Source: Actinacidiphila rubida (GTDB lineage Bacteria > Actinomycetota > Actinomycetes > Streptomycetales > Streptomycetaceae). From it: a stretch of 64,000 bases of DNA. Position 1 is the first letter of the stretch; each line of letters starts with the position of its first letter. Location of the stretch: positions 38,001 to 102,000 of the forward strand of contig NZ_FODD01000032.1 in the NCBI RefSeq assembly GCF_900110255.1, read 5' to 3'. The position numbers were made by a program, and so were the translations under genes. The notes beneath the pieces are model-generated. The model did no database searches and was not told where the DNA came from. It saw only the letters and a program-made list of their open reading frames with translations. Below, piece by piece: positions 52,001-60,121 of this stretch.

Positions 52001-52907
52001 CGTGCCCGCCGGCCCGTCCGGCCGGGTGCTGCGGCTCGCGGACTCCGCCGCGTCCGGCTGGCGCGCCACCCTCGACGGCACCTCGCTGTCGCCGACGACC
52101 GTCGACGGCTGGGCGCAGGGCTTCGCACTGCCCTCCACCGGCGGCCGGCTGGACGTGACGTACGAGGAGCCGATCACCCACGTCGGGTGGCTGGGCGCGC
52201 AGGCGTTCCTCCTGCTCGTCACGATCGTGCTGGCCCTGCCGGGCCGCCGCCGCGACGTCGACGACGACCTGCCGGACGCCGAGGCCCCGGCGGCCGCGAT
52301 CCCGGCCCAGGCCTCGGGCGAGGGCCGCAGGGCCCGCCGCCTGCAGGCCGCGGCCGAGGCGGAGGCCGCCGCGCAGCAAGGCGCGCACGACACCGGCGAG
52401 CACGACGGACCGGACGAGGCCGCTCACGAGGAGGGCAACTACGACGCCTCCGAGGACGCCGCTGCCGCCTACGCGGCCGCCCAGCCGGGATACGGCACCC
52501 AAGAGGGCGCGTACGACCCGTACGCGGCCCCGGCCGGGACCGACTACGGCTACCAGGAGGGCTACGTCGACCCCGCCTACGCGCAGGCGGGCGACCCCGC
52601 CGGCCAGTGGGACGGGCAGCAGGGCTACCCCGACCAGGGCGGCTACGGCGCCGAGCAGGGCGCGTACGGGGACGGCTACGGGTACGTCCCGCAGCAGCCC
52701 GGCTACGACCCCTACGCGCCGGCCCCCGGTACGGACGGGCAGCCCGGATACGCGGACCAGGGCTACGGCGAGCAGAACGGCTACGGGCAGCAGGGCTACC
52801 CCGGCCACCACGGCGCCGCCGAGGGAGCGGGCCACGGCGGCCAGGCCGATCCGGCCGGCTACTACGCAGAGGACGACCAGCGCCACGACGGGAGCGACCA
52901 CCGGTGA
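49062..52907 (+). CDS. very large family 2 glycosyltransferase with membrane domain and Tyr/Gly-rich tail
   Basis: A 1281-residue envelope enzyme. Residues 1-300 are a GT2 domain: VLVAHDGARWLRQALDGL, DTGSADDS, WLLHDDCEPDPDALSALL (metal-binding acids), SSAGMLVRRDVWEELGGFD and RDDVDFCWRVQAAGH. A linker follows, then a polytopic region of about 12 helices (about 435-850), a beta-rich extracytoplasmic part (about 850-1035) and a last helix (about 1041-1063). The tail (1064-1281) is acidic and Tyr/Gly/Gln/Pro-rich with repeats such as GYxxQGxYG. The stop overlaps the DUF5719 gene by 4 bases, so the two act together. The acceptor polymer is unknown. ATG 49062 or GTG 49068. Confidence 0.88.
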   Translation: MSVNSPAPAAHPAGTPEFPRHVVTAVLVAHDGARWLRQALDGLLTQNRPVQDVIAADTGSADDSARLLAEALGDQRVLHLARRTGFGAAVDEAVRAVPPLTADDLPYLAARRSGWDPVNRTWNDESYDEDDRPHGEPVQWLWLLHDDCEPDPDALSALLRTAEATPSAAVIGPKLRSWYDRRQLLEVGVSIARSGRRWTGLERREQDQGQHDQVRQVLSVSSAGMLVRRDVWEELGGFDRRIALMRDDVDFCWRVQAAGHSVMVAPDAILRHAEAASRERRPVDCAGRSAVNPHRVDKAGAVYTLLANTRGPLLPYVVLRIVVGTLLRTLAYLVGKVPGQAVDEIVGLLGVLLRPGRLMGARHRRGRGVVPPAELRPLFPPPGATVRATVDQVVSNIAGRADASTAAAGRHGGAVESGPGEEDGEFLEVEQFARLKRLARKPGPVLFAVLLAVSLAACRSLLGGGTLSGGALLPVGSGASDLWGAYAGSWHALGTGGTESAPPYLAVLAIFATVLFGSTSLTLTLFLVASVPLAGITAYFASRPLVESRLLRAWASVAYAFLPAATGALAGGRLGTAVLAILLPLMARAAVSYAGLQLGSSAIERGVKPGWRATWALALMLTFTTAFTPVTWLIALVLAAAVLGWRLAGGAAQLVVPHVLRSAAVLVTPMVLLAPWSLGLLAHPGRLLHEAGLTYGSKSASGLNLLLLSPGGPKASGGFLLVGVVLAALAALMRGTRRTAITAAWAAALTGLLFAVVENGKDWAGPATLVYGLALLAAATIGAEGANERIAASGFGWRQPVAGLIAVAAVAAPLLAAFTWVVDGANGPIKRGDPQQVPAFVAEEATTRDQPRTLVLNGTPGDVTYALVRGSGAQIGDAELAASAPADPTLDTVVANLVAGSGADQGSRLAGYAIRYVLAQQGSPRSFGRILDSTPGLSRVSQTDGSELWRVDATVSRITITSKGAQPVSVPSGRVEAHTTVPAGPSGRVLRLADSAASGWRATLDGTSLSPTTVDGWAQGFALPSTGGRLDVTYEEPITHVGWLGAQAFLLLVTIVLALPGRRRDVDDDLPDAEAPAAAIPAQASGEGRRARRLQAAAEAEAAAQQGAHDTGEHDGPDEAAHEEGNYDASEDAAAAYAAAQPGYGTQEGAYDPYAAPAGTDYGYQEGYVDPAYAQAGDPAGQWDGQQGYPDQGGYGAEQGAYGDGYGYVPQQPGYDPYAPAPGTDGQPGYADQGYGEQNGYGQQGYPGHHGAAEGAGHGGQADPAGYYAEDDQRHDGSDHR

Positions 52908-54409
52908 ACCGCAGCACGATCTCCCTGGCCGGCGTGGTCGCCGCCCTGATCGCCCTCACCGGCGCCGCCTCGCTCACCGGCGGCGGCAGCTCGACGGCGG
53001 CCACCACGACCAGCCCGACGCGGCTCCCGGTGCAGCGCACCACGCTGCTGTGCCCCGCGCCGTCCTCGTCGGAGTTCGCCACCACCACGTACACGTCGTT
53101 CACGCCGGGCTCCTCCGGGCCCGCGGGCGCGTCCGACTCGTCCGGGGCCTCCGGTGCGTCCGGGGCCTCCGGCGGCAGCGCCTCGCTGGTCCCGGCGGCG
53201 GCCAAGGGCAAGCCGCTCGCGAAGCTGACGGCACCGGGCAAGCCGGTGACCGCCACCACCGACCAGTCGGACGCGCCCGCGCTGGTCGGCACCGCCGACG
53301 GGCCGCTGGCCCCGGGCTGGACCGTGCAGCAGACCACCGTGGTCGACTCCGGCTCCGCGCGCGGGCTGCTGGGCACCTCCTGCCTCGTCCCTGACAGCGA
53401 GTTCTGGTTCGCCGGCGCGAGCACCGCGACGGGCCGCCAGGACTACCTGCACCTGGTCAACCCCGACGAGGCGCCGGCCGTCGTGGACGTCCAGCTGTAC
53501 GGCAAGGACGGCCAGCTGAAGGCGGCGACGGGCGACGGCATCACCGTCCCGGGCGACAGCTCCGAGCCGGTCCTGCTGTCCACGCTGGTCGCCGACAAGC
53601 AGCAGGACCTGACGCTGCACGTGGTCGCGCGCAGCGGCCGCGTCGGCGCCTCGGTGCAGGCGACCGACGGCAACAAGGGCGCGGACTGGCTGCCGGCCTC
53701 CGGCGACCCGGCGACGAGCCTGGTGATGCCGGGCATCCCCGCCGACGCCACCGACGTGCGCCTGGTCGTCTTCGACCCGGGTTCCGACGACGCGGACCTG
53801 ACGCTGAAGCTGGCCACGTCCACGGGCTCCATCACGCCTGCCGGCAACGAGAGCCTGCACGTCAAGAGCGGGATGACGACCGCGGTCGACCTGGGCGACC
53901 TCACCAAGGGCGAGGCCGGTTCCCTTCTGCTCGGGTCGAGCACGGTGCACAGCGCCGTCCCCGTGGTCGCCGCGCTGCGCGTCACCCGCGGCAAGAGCGG
54001 CTCGCAGGACCTGGCGTTCCTGCCGGCGACGGCCCCGGTCGACACCCGGGCCACGGTCGCCGACAACCGGGCCAAGTCCTCGACGCTGAACCTGACCGCG
54101 ACCGGCAAGGACACCAGCGTCAAGATCACCTCCTCGGCCGGGGCATCCGGCGGTGAGGCGGTGACCAAGACCGTCACGGTCAAGGCGGGCACGACGCTGT
54201 CCGTCGTGCCGGAGGCGCCGAGCGGCGGCAAGGGCGCGTTCGCGGTGACGGTCGAGCCGGCGCCCGGCGGCGGCACCCTCTACGCGTCGCGGACGCTGAC
54301 GCTGCCCCTCAACGGCATCCCGATGTTCACCATCCAGCCGATGCCCGACGACCGGGGCATGGTGGCGGTGCCGAAGGCCGGGCCGGAACTGCGGATCCTG
54401 AACCGCTGA
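52904..54409 (+). CDS. secreted DUF5719-family protein
   Basis: A 501-residue exported protein. A signal peptide or anchor (residues 5-30, ISLAGVVAALIALTGAASL) is followed by a Ser/Thr/Gly/Ala linker with SGASGASGASGGSAS, two cysteines (CPAPSS and TSCLVPDS), and repeated beta-sandwich-like segments: LHLVNPDEAPAVVDVQLYGKDG and VVFDPGSDDADLTLKLAT. No enzymatic motif. It begins within the stop of the giant glycosyltransferase (GTGA), the same arrangement as in other streptomycetes, so it probably assists that enzyme outside the membrane, for example by holding the product. Confidence 0.85.
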   Translation: MNRSTISLAGVVAALIALTGAASLTGGGSSTAATTTSPTRLPVQRTTLLCPAPSSSEFATTTYTSFTPGSSGPAGASDSSGASGASGASGGSASLVPAAAKGKPLAKLTAPGKPVTATTDQSDAPALVGTADGPLAPGWTVQQTTVVDSGSARGLLGTSCLVPDSEFWFAGASTATGRQDYLHLVNPDEAPAVVDVQLYGKDGQLKAATGDGITVPGDSSEPVLLSTLVADKQQDLTLHVVARSGRVGASVQATDGNKGADWLPASGDPATSLVMPGIPADATDVRLVVFDPGSDDADLTLKLATSTGSITPAGNESLHVKSGMTTAVDLGDLTKGEAGSLLLGSSTVHSAVPVVAALRVTRGKSGSQDLAFLPATAPVDTRATVADNRAKSSTLNLTATGKDTSVKITSSAGASGGEAVTKTVTVKAGTTLSVVPEAPSGGKGAFAVTVEPAPGGGTLYASRTLTLPLNGIPMFTIQPMPDDRGMVAVPKAGPELRILNR

Positions 54410-54442
54410 ACGCGTGAACCGCGGACGTCGTGAAACCGTGGA

Positions 54443-54478
54443 CGCGTGCCCCGGTCCAGCTGCGGACCGGGGCGCGCG
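54443..54478. terminator. hairpin terminator between convergent genes
   Basis: A stem of about 15 bp including one G-T pair (core 54448-54457 with 54464-54473, perfect) and a 6-base AGCTGC loop lie between the DUF5719 and zincin-like genes. Confidence 0.8.
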
Positions 54479-54547
54479 CGTTCCGCCGAACGGCCGAGGC
54501 GAGACCCGGCCCCGAGCCGGCCGTCCGCACGCCATGGGTCCGGCGGC

Positions 54548-55000
54548 TCAGTCCTCGCCGTACTTGGGGTCGACGTTCTCCGGGGACAGCCCGAGCAGCT
54601 CGGCGACCTGTTCGACGACGACCTCGTGGACCAGCAGCGCCCGTTCGTCGCGGTTCTTCGCGCGGATCTCCACGGGCCGGCGGTAGATCACGATCCGGCT
54701 GGGGCGGTCCTTCGCGGCGCCGATCAGCCGGCCCAGCGGCACCGGGTCGCCGTCCGGGGTCGGGCCGTCCTGCGGCCACGGCACCTCCTGGACGGCGAAC
54801 TCGACGTCGGCCAGTTGCGGCCAGCGCCGCTCCAGCCGGTCGGCGGCGTCCCGCACCAGGTCGTCGAAGGCGTCCGCGCGGCTGAGGGCCAGCGGCACCT
54901 GCGGGGGCGCGATGGGTCCGCGCATCCCGCGCCCGTGGCGGTCGCGGTGGCGCGGACGCGGTGCGGGGGGAGTCGGTGGGGTGGGTGCCGTGCTGTCCAT
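54548..55000 (-). CDS. metallopeptidase-family protein with altered zincin motif
   Basis: A 150-residue protein of the small DUF1025/zincin-like family. The N-terminal 35 residues are Pro/His/Arg-rich. The core has DAFDDLVRDAADRLERRWPQLADVEFAVQEVP, RIVIYRRPVEIRAKNRDE and the metal-site helix LVHEVVVEQVAELLGL (H125, E126). The classical HExxH is HEVVVE, so the second histidine ligand is missing and the zinc site may be altered or lost. ATG 55000. It is divergent from DUF3499. No substrate is known. Confidence 0.8.
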   Translation of the reverse strand: MDSTAPTPPTPPAPRPRHRDRHGRGMRGPIAPPQVPLALSRADAFDDLVRDAADRLERRWPQLADVEFAVQEVPWPQDGPTPDGDPVPLGRLIGAAKDRPSRIVIYRRPVEIRAKNRDERALLVHEVVVEQVAELLGLSPENVDPKYGED

Positions 55001-55354
55001 CAGCGTGAGCCTAGTCCTGCGAGCAGGCACGTACAGCACGGGATCGGGCCCTTGTCCTCCAAAGAGCGAAGCGCCGCCGTATTGCCGCCCTATTGCCGCC
55101 TCCGAGGGCGGCGGTTGGGACCGCATCAGGCCAGGAATGTGTCGTATATACGCCAGCCCGCGACCGAAGACGCCGCCGGTGGGAGGGGCGGGGTGACCGT
55201 TACCTTGGGTAGCCGGAGGCGGCGCCCTGCCGTACCCGCAGGTCAGGGCCCGCGGCACGGAACGATCGATTCCGGACGTACTCCGGCGACACGACCGGGT
55301 GACCTCCCGGAGAGTCGTCGCGGCCCGCTCAAGAGTGCGGTACCGTCCAACCTC
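55001..55354. other. 354-base divergent regulatory region
   Basis: No credible gene. It contains two direct repeats TATTGCCGCC (55080-55089 and 55091-55100) followed by GGGCGGC, able to form a hairpin, and an AT-rich TGTGTCGTATATACG stretch near 55138-55152. TACCGT at 55341-55346, 8 bases before GTG 55355, is a likely leaderless -10 for the DUF3499 gene. Confidence 0.5.
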
Positions 55355-55723
55355 GTGAGCCCTGTACGTCGCTGTTCGCGCACCGCTTGCGGCCGCCCCG
55401 CCGTCGCGACGCTGACGTACGTCTACGCGGACTCCACCGCCGTCCTCGGCCCGCTCGCGACCTACGCCGAGCCCCACTGCTACGACCTGTGCTCCGAGCA
55501 CTCCGAACGGCTCACCGCCCCGCGCGGCTGGGAAGTGGTGCGGCTGGCGACCGACTCCGGTCCGGTGCGCCCCAGCGGCGACGACCTGGAGGCCCTGGCC
55601 AACGCGGTGCGCGAGGCGGCCCGGCCGCAGGAGCGCGCGGCCCGCGGCGCGGCCCGCGACATCGATCCGATGGAGGTCGCCCGGCGCGGCCATCTGAGGG
55701 TGCTGCGCTCGCCCGAGTCCTGA
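55355..55723 (+). CDS. DUF3499-family protein with possible zinc ribbon
   Basis: A 122-residue actinobacterial protein of unknown function. Four cysteines in two pairs, C7/C12 and C42/C46, with H41 and H49 nearby, suggest zinc binding. The middle YADSTAVLGPLATYAEPHCYDLC is the family core; the C-terminal third is Arg/Ala-rich and ends RVLRSPES. GTG 55355 with TACCGT 8 bases upstream suggests leaderless expression. It precedes manB by 106 bases, an order conserved in relatives from memory. Confidence 0.85.
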   Translation: MSPVRRCSRTACGRPAVATLTYVYADSTAVLGPLATYAEPHCYDLCSEHSERLTAPRGWEVVRLATDSGPVRPSGDDLEALANAVREAARPQERAARGAARDIDPMEVARRGHLRVLRSPES

Positions 55724-55829
55724 GCCCGGGGTCGTGCGGCCGGCGGACCGTCGTGCTTCGGTAGGTTGTGGCTCCTCGGGGTGCGAAAAGCGTCCCCACC
55801 GTTCAGAACCCGTACAGCAGAGGTGCGAA

Positions 55830-57188
55830 GTGGCCGATTTGTCGCAGATCGTCAAGGCCTACGACGTGCGCGGCGTCGTACCCGACCAGTGGGACGAGCC
55901 CCTCGCCGAGATCTTCGGCGCGGCCTTCGCGACCGTCACCGAGGCCACCGCCGTCGTCGTCGGCCACGACATGCGGCCGTCCTCGCCGGGACTGTCCCGG
56001 GCCTTCGCCCGCGGTGCCGCCTCCCGCGGCGCGGACGTCACCGAGATCGGCCTGTGCTCCACCGACGAGCTGTACTTCGCCAGCGGCCGCCTCGGCCTGC
56101 CCGGCGCGATGTTCACCGCCAGCCACAACCCGGCCCGGTACAACGGCATCAAGATGTGCCGCGCCGGCGCCGCGCCCATCGGCCAGGACACCGGTCTCAC
56201 CGAGATCCGCGACCTCGCCGAGAAGTGGTCCGAGACCGGGGTGCCGGCCTCCGCCGCCCCCCCCGGCACCCTCACGGCCCGCGACGTCCTCGCCGACTAC
56301 GCCAGCTTCCTGCGCTCCCTCGTGGACCTGTCCGCCATCAGGCCGCTGAAGGTCGTGGTCGACGCCGGCAACGGCATGGGCGGCCACACCGTGCCCACCG
56401 TCCTCGACGGGCTGCCGCTCGACCTGGTGCCGCTGTACTTCGAGCTCGACGGCACCTTCCCCCACCACGAGGCCAACCCCCTCGACCCGAAGAACCTCGT
56501 GGACCTGCAGGCCAAGGTGCGCGAGACCGGCGCCGACATCGGCCTGGCCTTCGACGGCGACGCCGACCGCTGCTTCGCCGTCGACGAGCGCGGCGAACCC
56601 GTGTCGCCGTCCGCCGTCACCGCCCTCGTCGCCGAGCGCGAGCTGGCCAAGAACCCCGGCGCCACGATCATCCACAACCTCATCACCTCCCGGTCGGTGC
56701 CGGAGATCGTCACCGAGCACGGCGGGAAGCCGGTCCGCACCCGCGTCGGGCACTCCTTCATCAAGCAGGAGATGGCCGCCGCCGGCGCCGTCTTCGGCGG
56801 CGAGCACTCCGCGCACTACTACTTCCGGGACTTCTGGAACGCCGACACCGGCATGCTCGCCGCGCTCCACCTGCTGGCCGCGCTCGGCACCCAGGAGGGC
56901 CCGGTGTCCGCGCTCGTCGCCGCCTACGACCGCTACGCCGCCTCCGGCGAGATCAACAGCACCGTCGCCGACCAGGCCGCCAGCACCGCGGCCGTGCGGG
57001 CCGCGTTCACCGGACGCGAGGGCGTCGGCTTTGACGAACTCGACGGCCTGACCGTCTCCGGCGACGACTGGTGGTTCAACCTGCGCCCCTCCAACACCGA
57101 GCCGCTGCTGCGGCTCAACGTCGAGGCCCGCGACGCCGCCACCGTCGCGCACCTCCGCGACGAGGTCCTGGGGATCGTGCGGGCCTGA
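55830..57188 (+). CDS. manB: phosphomannomutase/phosphoglucomutase
   Basis: A 452-residue alpha-D-phosphohexomutase interconverting mannose 6- and 1-phosphate. The phosphoserine loop is TASHNP (S98), the metal loop DGDADR (about residues 245-250), the sugar-binding GGEHSAHYYF and the phosphate-binding RPSNTEP near the C-terminus; all four domain signatures are present. GTG 55830 follows AGAGGTGCGA and begins at the conserved VADLSQIVKAYDVRG. Together with manA (58811) and manC (42537) it feeds GDP-mannose to protein O-mannosylation and glycan synthesis. Glucose activity cannot be excluded. Confidence 0.93.
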   Translation: MADLSQIVKAYDVRGVVPDQWDEPLAEIFGAAFATVTEATAVVVGHDMRPSSPGLSRAFARGAASRGADVTEIGLCSTDELYFASGRLGLPGAMFTASHNPARYNGIKMCRAGAAPIGQDTGLTEIRDLAEKWSETGVPASAAPPGTLTARDVLADYASFLRSLVDLSAIRPLKVVVDAGNGMGGHTVPTVLDGLPLDLVPLYFELDGTFPHHEANPLDPKNLVDLQAKVRETGADIGLAFDGDADRCFAVDERGEPVSPSAVTALVAERELAKNPGATIIHNLITSRSVPEIVTEHGGKPVRTRVGHSFIKQEMAAAGAVFGGEHSAHYYFRDFWNADTGMLAALHLLAALGTQEGPVSALVAAYDRYAASGEINSTVADQAASTAAVRAAFTGREGVGFDELDGLTVSGDDWWFNLRPSNTEPLLRLNVEARDAATVAHLRDEVLGIVRA

Positions 57189-57352
57189 TCCACGGCGATA
57201 GGCTGAGGGCACGGAGCGAGAGCCGCAGGCACGGCGGGCGGCACGCCGCACCGGATCACGCGTTCGCGCGGATCGCACGGTTCGCCCCGTGCGCCCGCGC
57301 CCGCACCGCCCAGTCCCGCCCCGATCGCCGCAACCGTCCGGAGGACACCGCA

Positions 57353-57532
57353 ATGCCGCTCGTCGAACCCAGCCTGCTGGAGATCCTCGCCTGCCCGGCC
57401 TGCCACGCGCCGCTGCGCGAGGACGCCGACGCGAGCGAGCTCGTCTGCACCTCCGACAGCTGCGGCCTGGCCTACCCGGTCCGGGACGAGATCCCCGTCC
57501 TGCTCGTCGACGAGGCCCGCCGCCCCTCCTGA
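57353..57532 (+). CDS. Trm112-family zinc-ribbon protein
   Basis: A 59-residue protein with C14, C17, C32 and C37 (CPACH, VCTSDSC) forming a zinc ribbon and the ending YPVRDEIPVLL typical of Trm112/YcaR. Eukaryotic and archaeal Trm112 activates methyltransferases; the bacterial role is unclear. A GGAGG-type ribosome site lies about 8 bases before ATG 57353. It sits between manB and the SIS-domain gene, in line with manA. Confidence 0.9.
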   Translation: MPLVEPSLLEILACPACHAPLREDADASELVCTSDSCGLAYPVRDEIPVLLVDEARRPS

Positions 57533-57638
57533 CCGGACCGCTCGACCGGGCCGCACGGCCCGGACCGCGCGCATCCAGGCCGCGCCGGCCCACGTCCCGG
57601 CACGGCCGGACCAGGCCGCATCCGACCGGGAGGTCGCA

Positions 57639-58814
57639 GTGTTCGACGAGTCCCTGCTGGACGACCCCGACCGGCTCGCCCGCGCCGACGTCCACGGGCT
57701 GCTACGTGGCGTCGCCGCCGCCGGAGCACGAGTCCGCACCGCCCTGCGGCTCGCCGACGAGGCCGGCCTGACCGGCCTGCGGCCCGACGGACGCCCGCGC
57801 ACCCTGATCGTGGCCGGCAACGGCCCCGAAGCCGCCGCCGTCGCCGACCTGCTCGGCGCCCTCGGCTCCGGCACCTGCCCGGTGGAGCTGCTGAGCCCCA
57901 CCGGACCCACCCCGCAGCAGTCCCGGTGGACGCTGCCCGGCTGGGCCGGCCCCCTCGACCTGCTCCTCCTGCTCACCCCCCGCGGCAACGAGCAGGGCCT
58001 CACCGACCTGGTGGAACAGGCCTACCGGCGCGGCTGCACCGCCTGCGCGGTCGCCCCCGCCGGCACGCCGCTCGCCGAAGCCGTGGGGCAGGTGCGCGGC
58101 ATGGCCCTGCCCTTCGCCTCCGACACCAACGGCGCCGCCGGCCCGGGCTGGGACGCCAGCGCCCCCGGCGGCAGTGCCACCGGCGCCCCGGGGGACACCA
58201 CCGCCGACACCGGCGCCTTCTGGGCCCTGGCCACCCCCCTGCTCGCCCTCGCCGACCGGCTCGGCGTCCTCAGCGCTCCCACCGCCGCCCTCCAGGGCGT
58301 CGCCGACCGCCTCGACGACGTCGCCACCCGCTGCGGCCCGGCGATCGCCACCTACACCAACCCGGCCAAGACGCTCGCCGCCGAACTCGACGAGTCCCTG
58401 CCGCTGTTGTGGAGCCAGGGCCGGATCGCCGCCGCCGGCGCCCGTCGCTTCGCCACCGTGCTGGCCACCCATGCCGGGCGCCCCGCGCTCGCCGCCGAAC
58501 TGCCCGCCGCCCTCACCGTCCACGGCCCCCTCCAGGCCGGCGCCCGCGCACTGGCCGCCGACCCCGAGGACTTCTTCCGCGACCGCGTCGAGGACCCCGG
58601 CGGTCTGCGCCTGCGGATCGTGCTGCTCCAGGAGTCCGCCGAGCAGGCAGGCTCGGCCGCCCCCGCGGCCCGCGAGCAGGCCTACGCCCACGACACACCC
58701 CTGAGTGAGATCTCTGCCGCGGACGGTACCCCCCTGGACACCGCGGCCGAACTCCTCGCCCTGACGGATTTCGCGGCCGTCTACCTGGCCGTCGCTTCGA
58801 CCGAGAGACCATGA
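57639..58814 (+). CDS. SIS-domain protein, phosphosugar isomerase-like
   Basis: A 391-residue protein of the bifunctional phosphoglucose/phosphomannose isomerase type. An N-terminal helical segment precedes the first SIS-like fold (LIVAGNGPEAAAVADLLGAL) and a second half (about 180-390) with NPAKTLAAELDESLPLLWSQG. Many residues of the family catalytic site (for example the S/T-rich loops) are altered, so activity is uncertain. GTG 57639 follows GGGAGG. Its stop overlaps manA by 4 bases (ATGA), tying it tightly to mannose 6-phosphate metabolism. It could be a regulator or a second isomerase. Confidence 0.82.
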   Translation: MFDESLLDDPDRLARADVHGLLRGVAAAGARVRTALRLADEAGLTGLRPDGRPRTLIVAGNGPEAAAVADLLGALGSGTCPVELLSPTGPTPQQSRWTLPGWAGPLDLLLLLTPRGNEQGLTDLVEQAYRRGCTACAVAPAGTPLAEAVGQVRGMALPFASDTNGAAGPGWDASAPGGSATGAPGDTTADTGAFWALATPLLALADRLGVLSAPTAALQGVADRLDDVATRCGPAIATYTNPAKTLAAELDESLPLLWSQGRIAAAGARRFATVLATHAGRPALAAELPAALTVHGPLQAGARALAADPEDFFRDRVEDPGGLRLRIVLLQESAEQAGSAAPAAREQAYAHDTPLSEISAADGTPLDTAAELLALTDFAAVYLAVASTERP

Positions 58815-60028
58815 CCGGCATGAACCGCCTCATCACCACCATCCGCCCGTACGCCTGGGGTTCGCTCACCGCCATCCCCGACCTCCTCGGCACCGAGCCC
58901 ACCGGAGAGCCCCAGGCCGAACTGTGGATGGGCGCCCATCCCGGCGCACCCTCCCGCATCGACCGCGGCAACGGCCCCGAACCCCTCGACGTCGTCATCG
59001 CGGCCGACCCCGCCGGAGAACTCGGCGAGTCCAGCGTCAAGCGGTTCGGCCCCACCCTGCCCTTCCTGCTCAAGGTGCTGGCCGCCGGCGCCCCTCTGTC
59101 CGTCCAGGTCCACCCCGACCTGGCCCAGGCCAAGGCCGGGTTCGCCGACGAGGAGGCCCGCGGCATCCCGCTGGACGCCCCCGAGCGCAACTACAAGGAC
59201 GCCAACCACAAGCCCGAGATGATCGTGGCGCTGTCCGAGTTCGACGGCCTGTGCGGCTTCCGCGACCCCGCCCAGGCAGCCGAACTCATCGAAGCCCTCG
59301 GCGTCGACACCCTCACCCCCTACGTCGACATCCTGCGCGCCCACCCCGAGGACCGGGCCCTGCGCGAGGTCCTGGCCGCCGTGCTCGGCGCCGAACCGCA
59401 CGCCATCGCCGCCACCGTGCACGCGGCCACCGAAGCCGCCCGGCGCCTGTCCGCCGACCCCACCACCCCCTTCGCCTCCGACTACGCCGCCTACGCCAAG
59501 GCCGCGCACAGCTTCCCCGGCGACCGCGGCATCATCGCCGCGATGCTCCTCAACCACGTCAGGCTCCAGCCCGGCGAGGCCCTCTACCTCGGCGCCGGCG
59601 TCCCGCACGCCTACCTCGACGGCCTCGGCGTCGAGATCATGGCCAACTCCGACAACGTGCTGCGCTGCGGCCTCACCCCCAAGCACATCGACGTCCCCGA
59701 ACTCCTGCGCATCGTCCGCTTCGAGGCCGGCGACCCCGGCGTGCTGCGCCCCGAGGCCGGCCCCGACGGCGAGGAGCTGTACGCCGCGCCCATCGACGAG
59801 TTCCGCCTGTCCCGGTACTCCCTGGCGCCCGGCTCCGACCCCAGCGTCCTGGAGGCCGGCACCCCGCAGATCCTGCTGTGCACCAGCGGGATCGCCCACC
59901 TGGAGACCATCGGCGCCGGCAACGGCACCCTGACCCTGGGGCCCGGCGAGTCCGCCTACGTCCCGGCGACCGAGCGCACCAGCATCACCGGCAACGGCAC
60001 CGTCTTCCGGGCCACCGTGACCGCCTGA
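58811..60028 (+). CDS. manA: mannose-6-phosphate isomerase, class I
   Basis: A 405-residue cupin-type zinc isomerase linking fructose 6-phosphate and mannose 6-phosphate. Zinc ligands are visible in LSVQVHPD (Q99, H101), HKPEM (Glu near residue 137) and GAGVPHAYLDG (late His). GLCGFRDP and the conserved Arg region near ADGGxGGV-equivalent positions are present. It starts within the stop of the SIS-domain gene. It is the entry enzyme of the GDP-mannose route in this window. Confidence 0.94.
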   Translation: MTGMNRLITTIRPYAWGSLTAIPDLLGTEPTGEPQAELWMGAHPGAPSRIDRGNGPEPLDVVIAADPAGELGESSVKRFGPTLPFLLKVLAAGAPLSVQVHPDLAQAKAGFADEEARGIPLDAPERNYKDANHKPEMIVALSEFDGLCGFRDPAQAAELIEALGVDTLTPYVDILRAHPEDRALREVLAAVLGAEPHAIAATVHAATEAARRLSADPTTPFASDYAAYAKAAHSFPGDRGIIAAMLLNHVRLQPGEALYLGAGVPHAYLDGLGVEIMANSDNVLRCGLTPKHIDVPELLRIVRFEAGDPGVLRPEAGPDGEELYAAPIDEFRLSRYSLAPGSDPSVLEAGTPQILLCTSGIAHLETIGAGNGTLTLGPGESAYVPATERTSITGNGTVFRATVTA

Positions 60029-60121
60029 GGAACCCGCGGAGACCGAGGCTGCAACAATGTCCGTCCGTCGCGCACGTAAAGGCGCGGCAAAGGCGGACGA
60101 GGGAAGGGACCACCAGCACCT

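Noticed and set aside
48939..52901. 1320-codon open frame antisense to the giant glycosyltransferase
   Set aside because: Long antisense frames are expected at this GC content. The product is Gly/Arg/Gln low complexity, while the sense strand encodes a clear glycosyltransferase.
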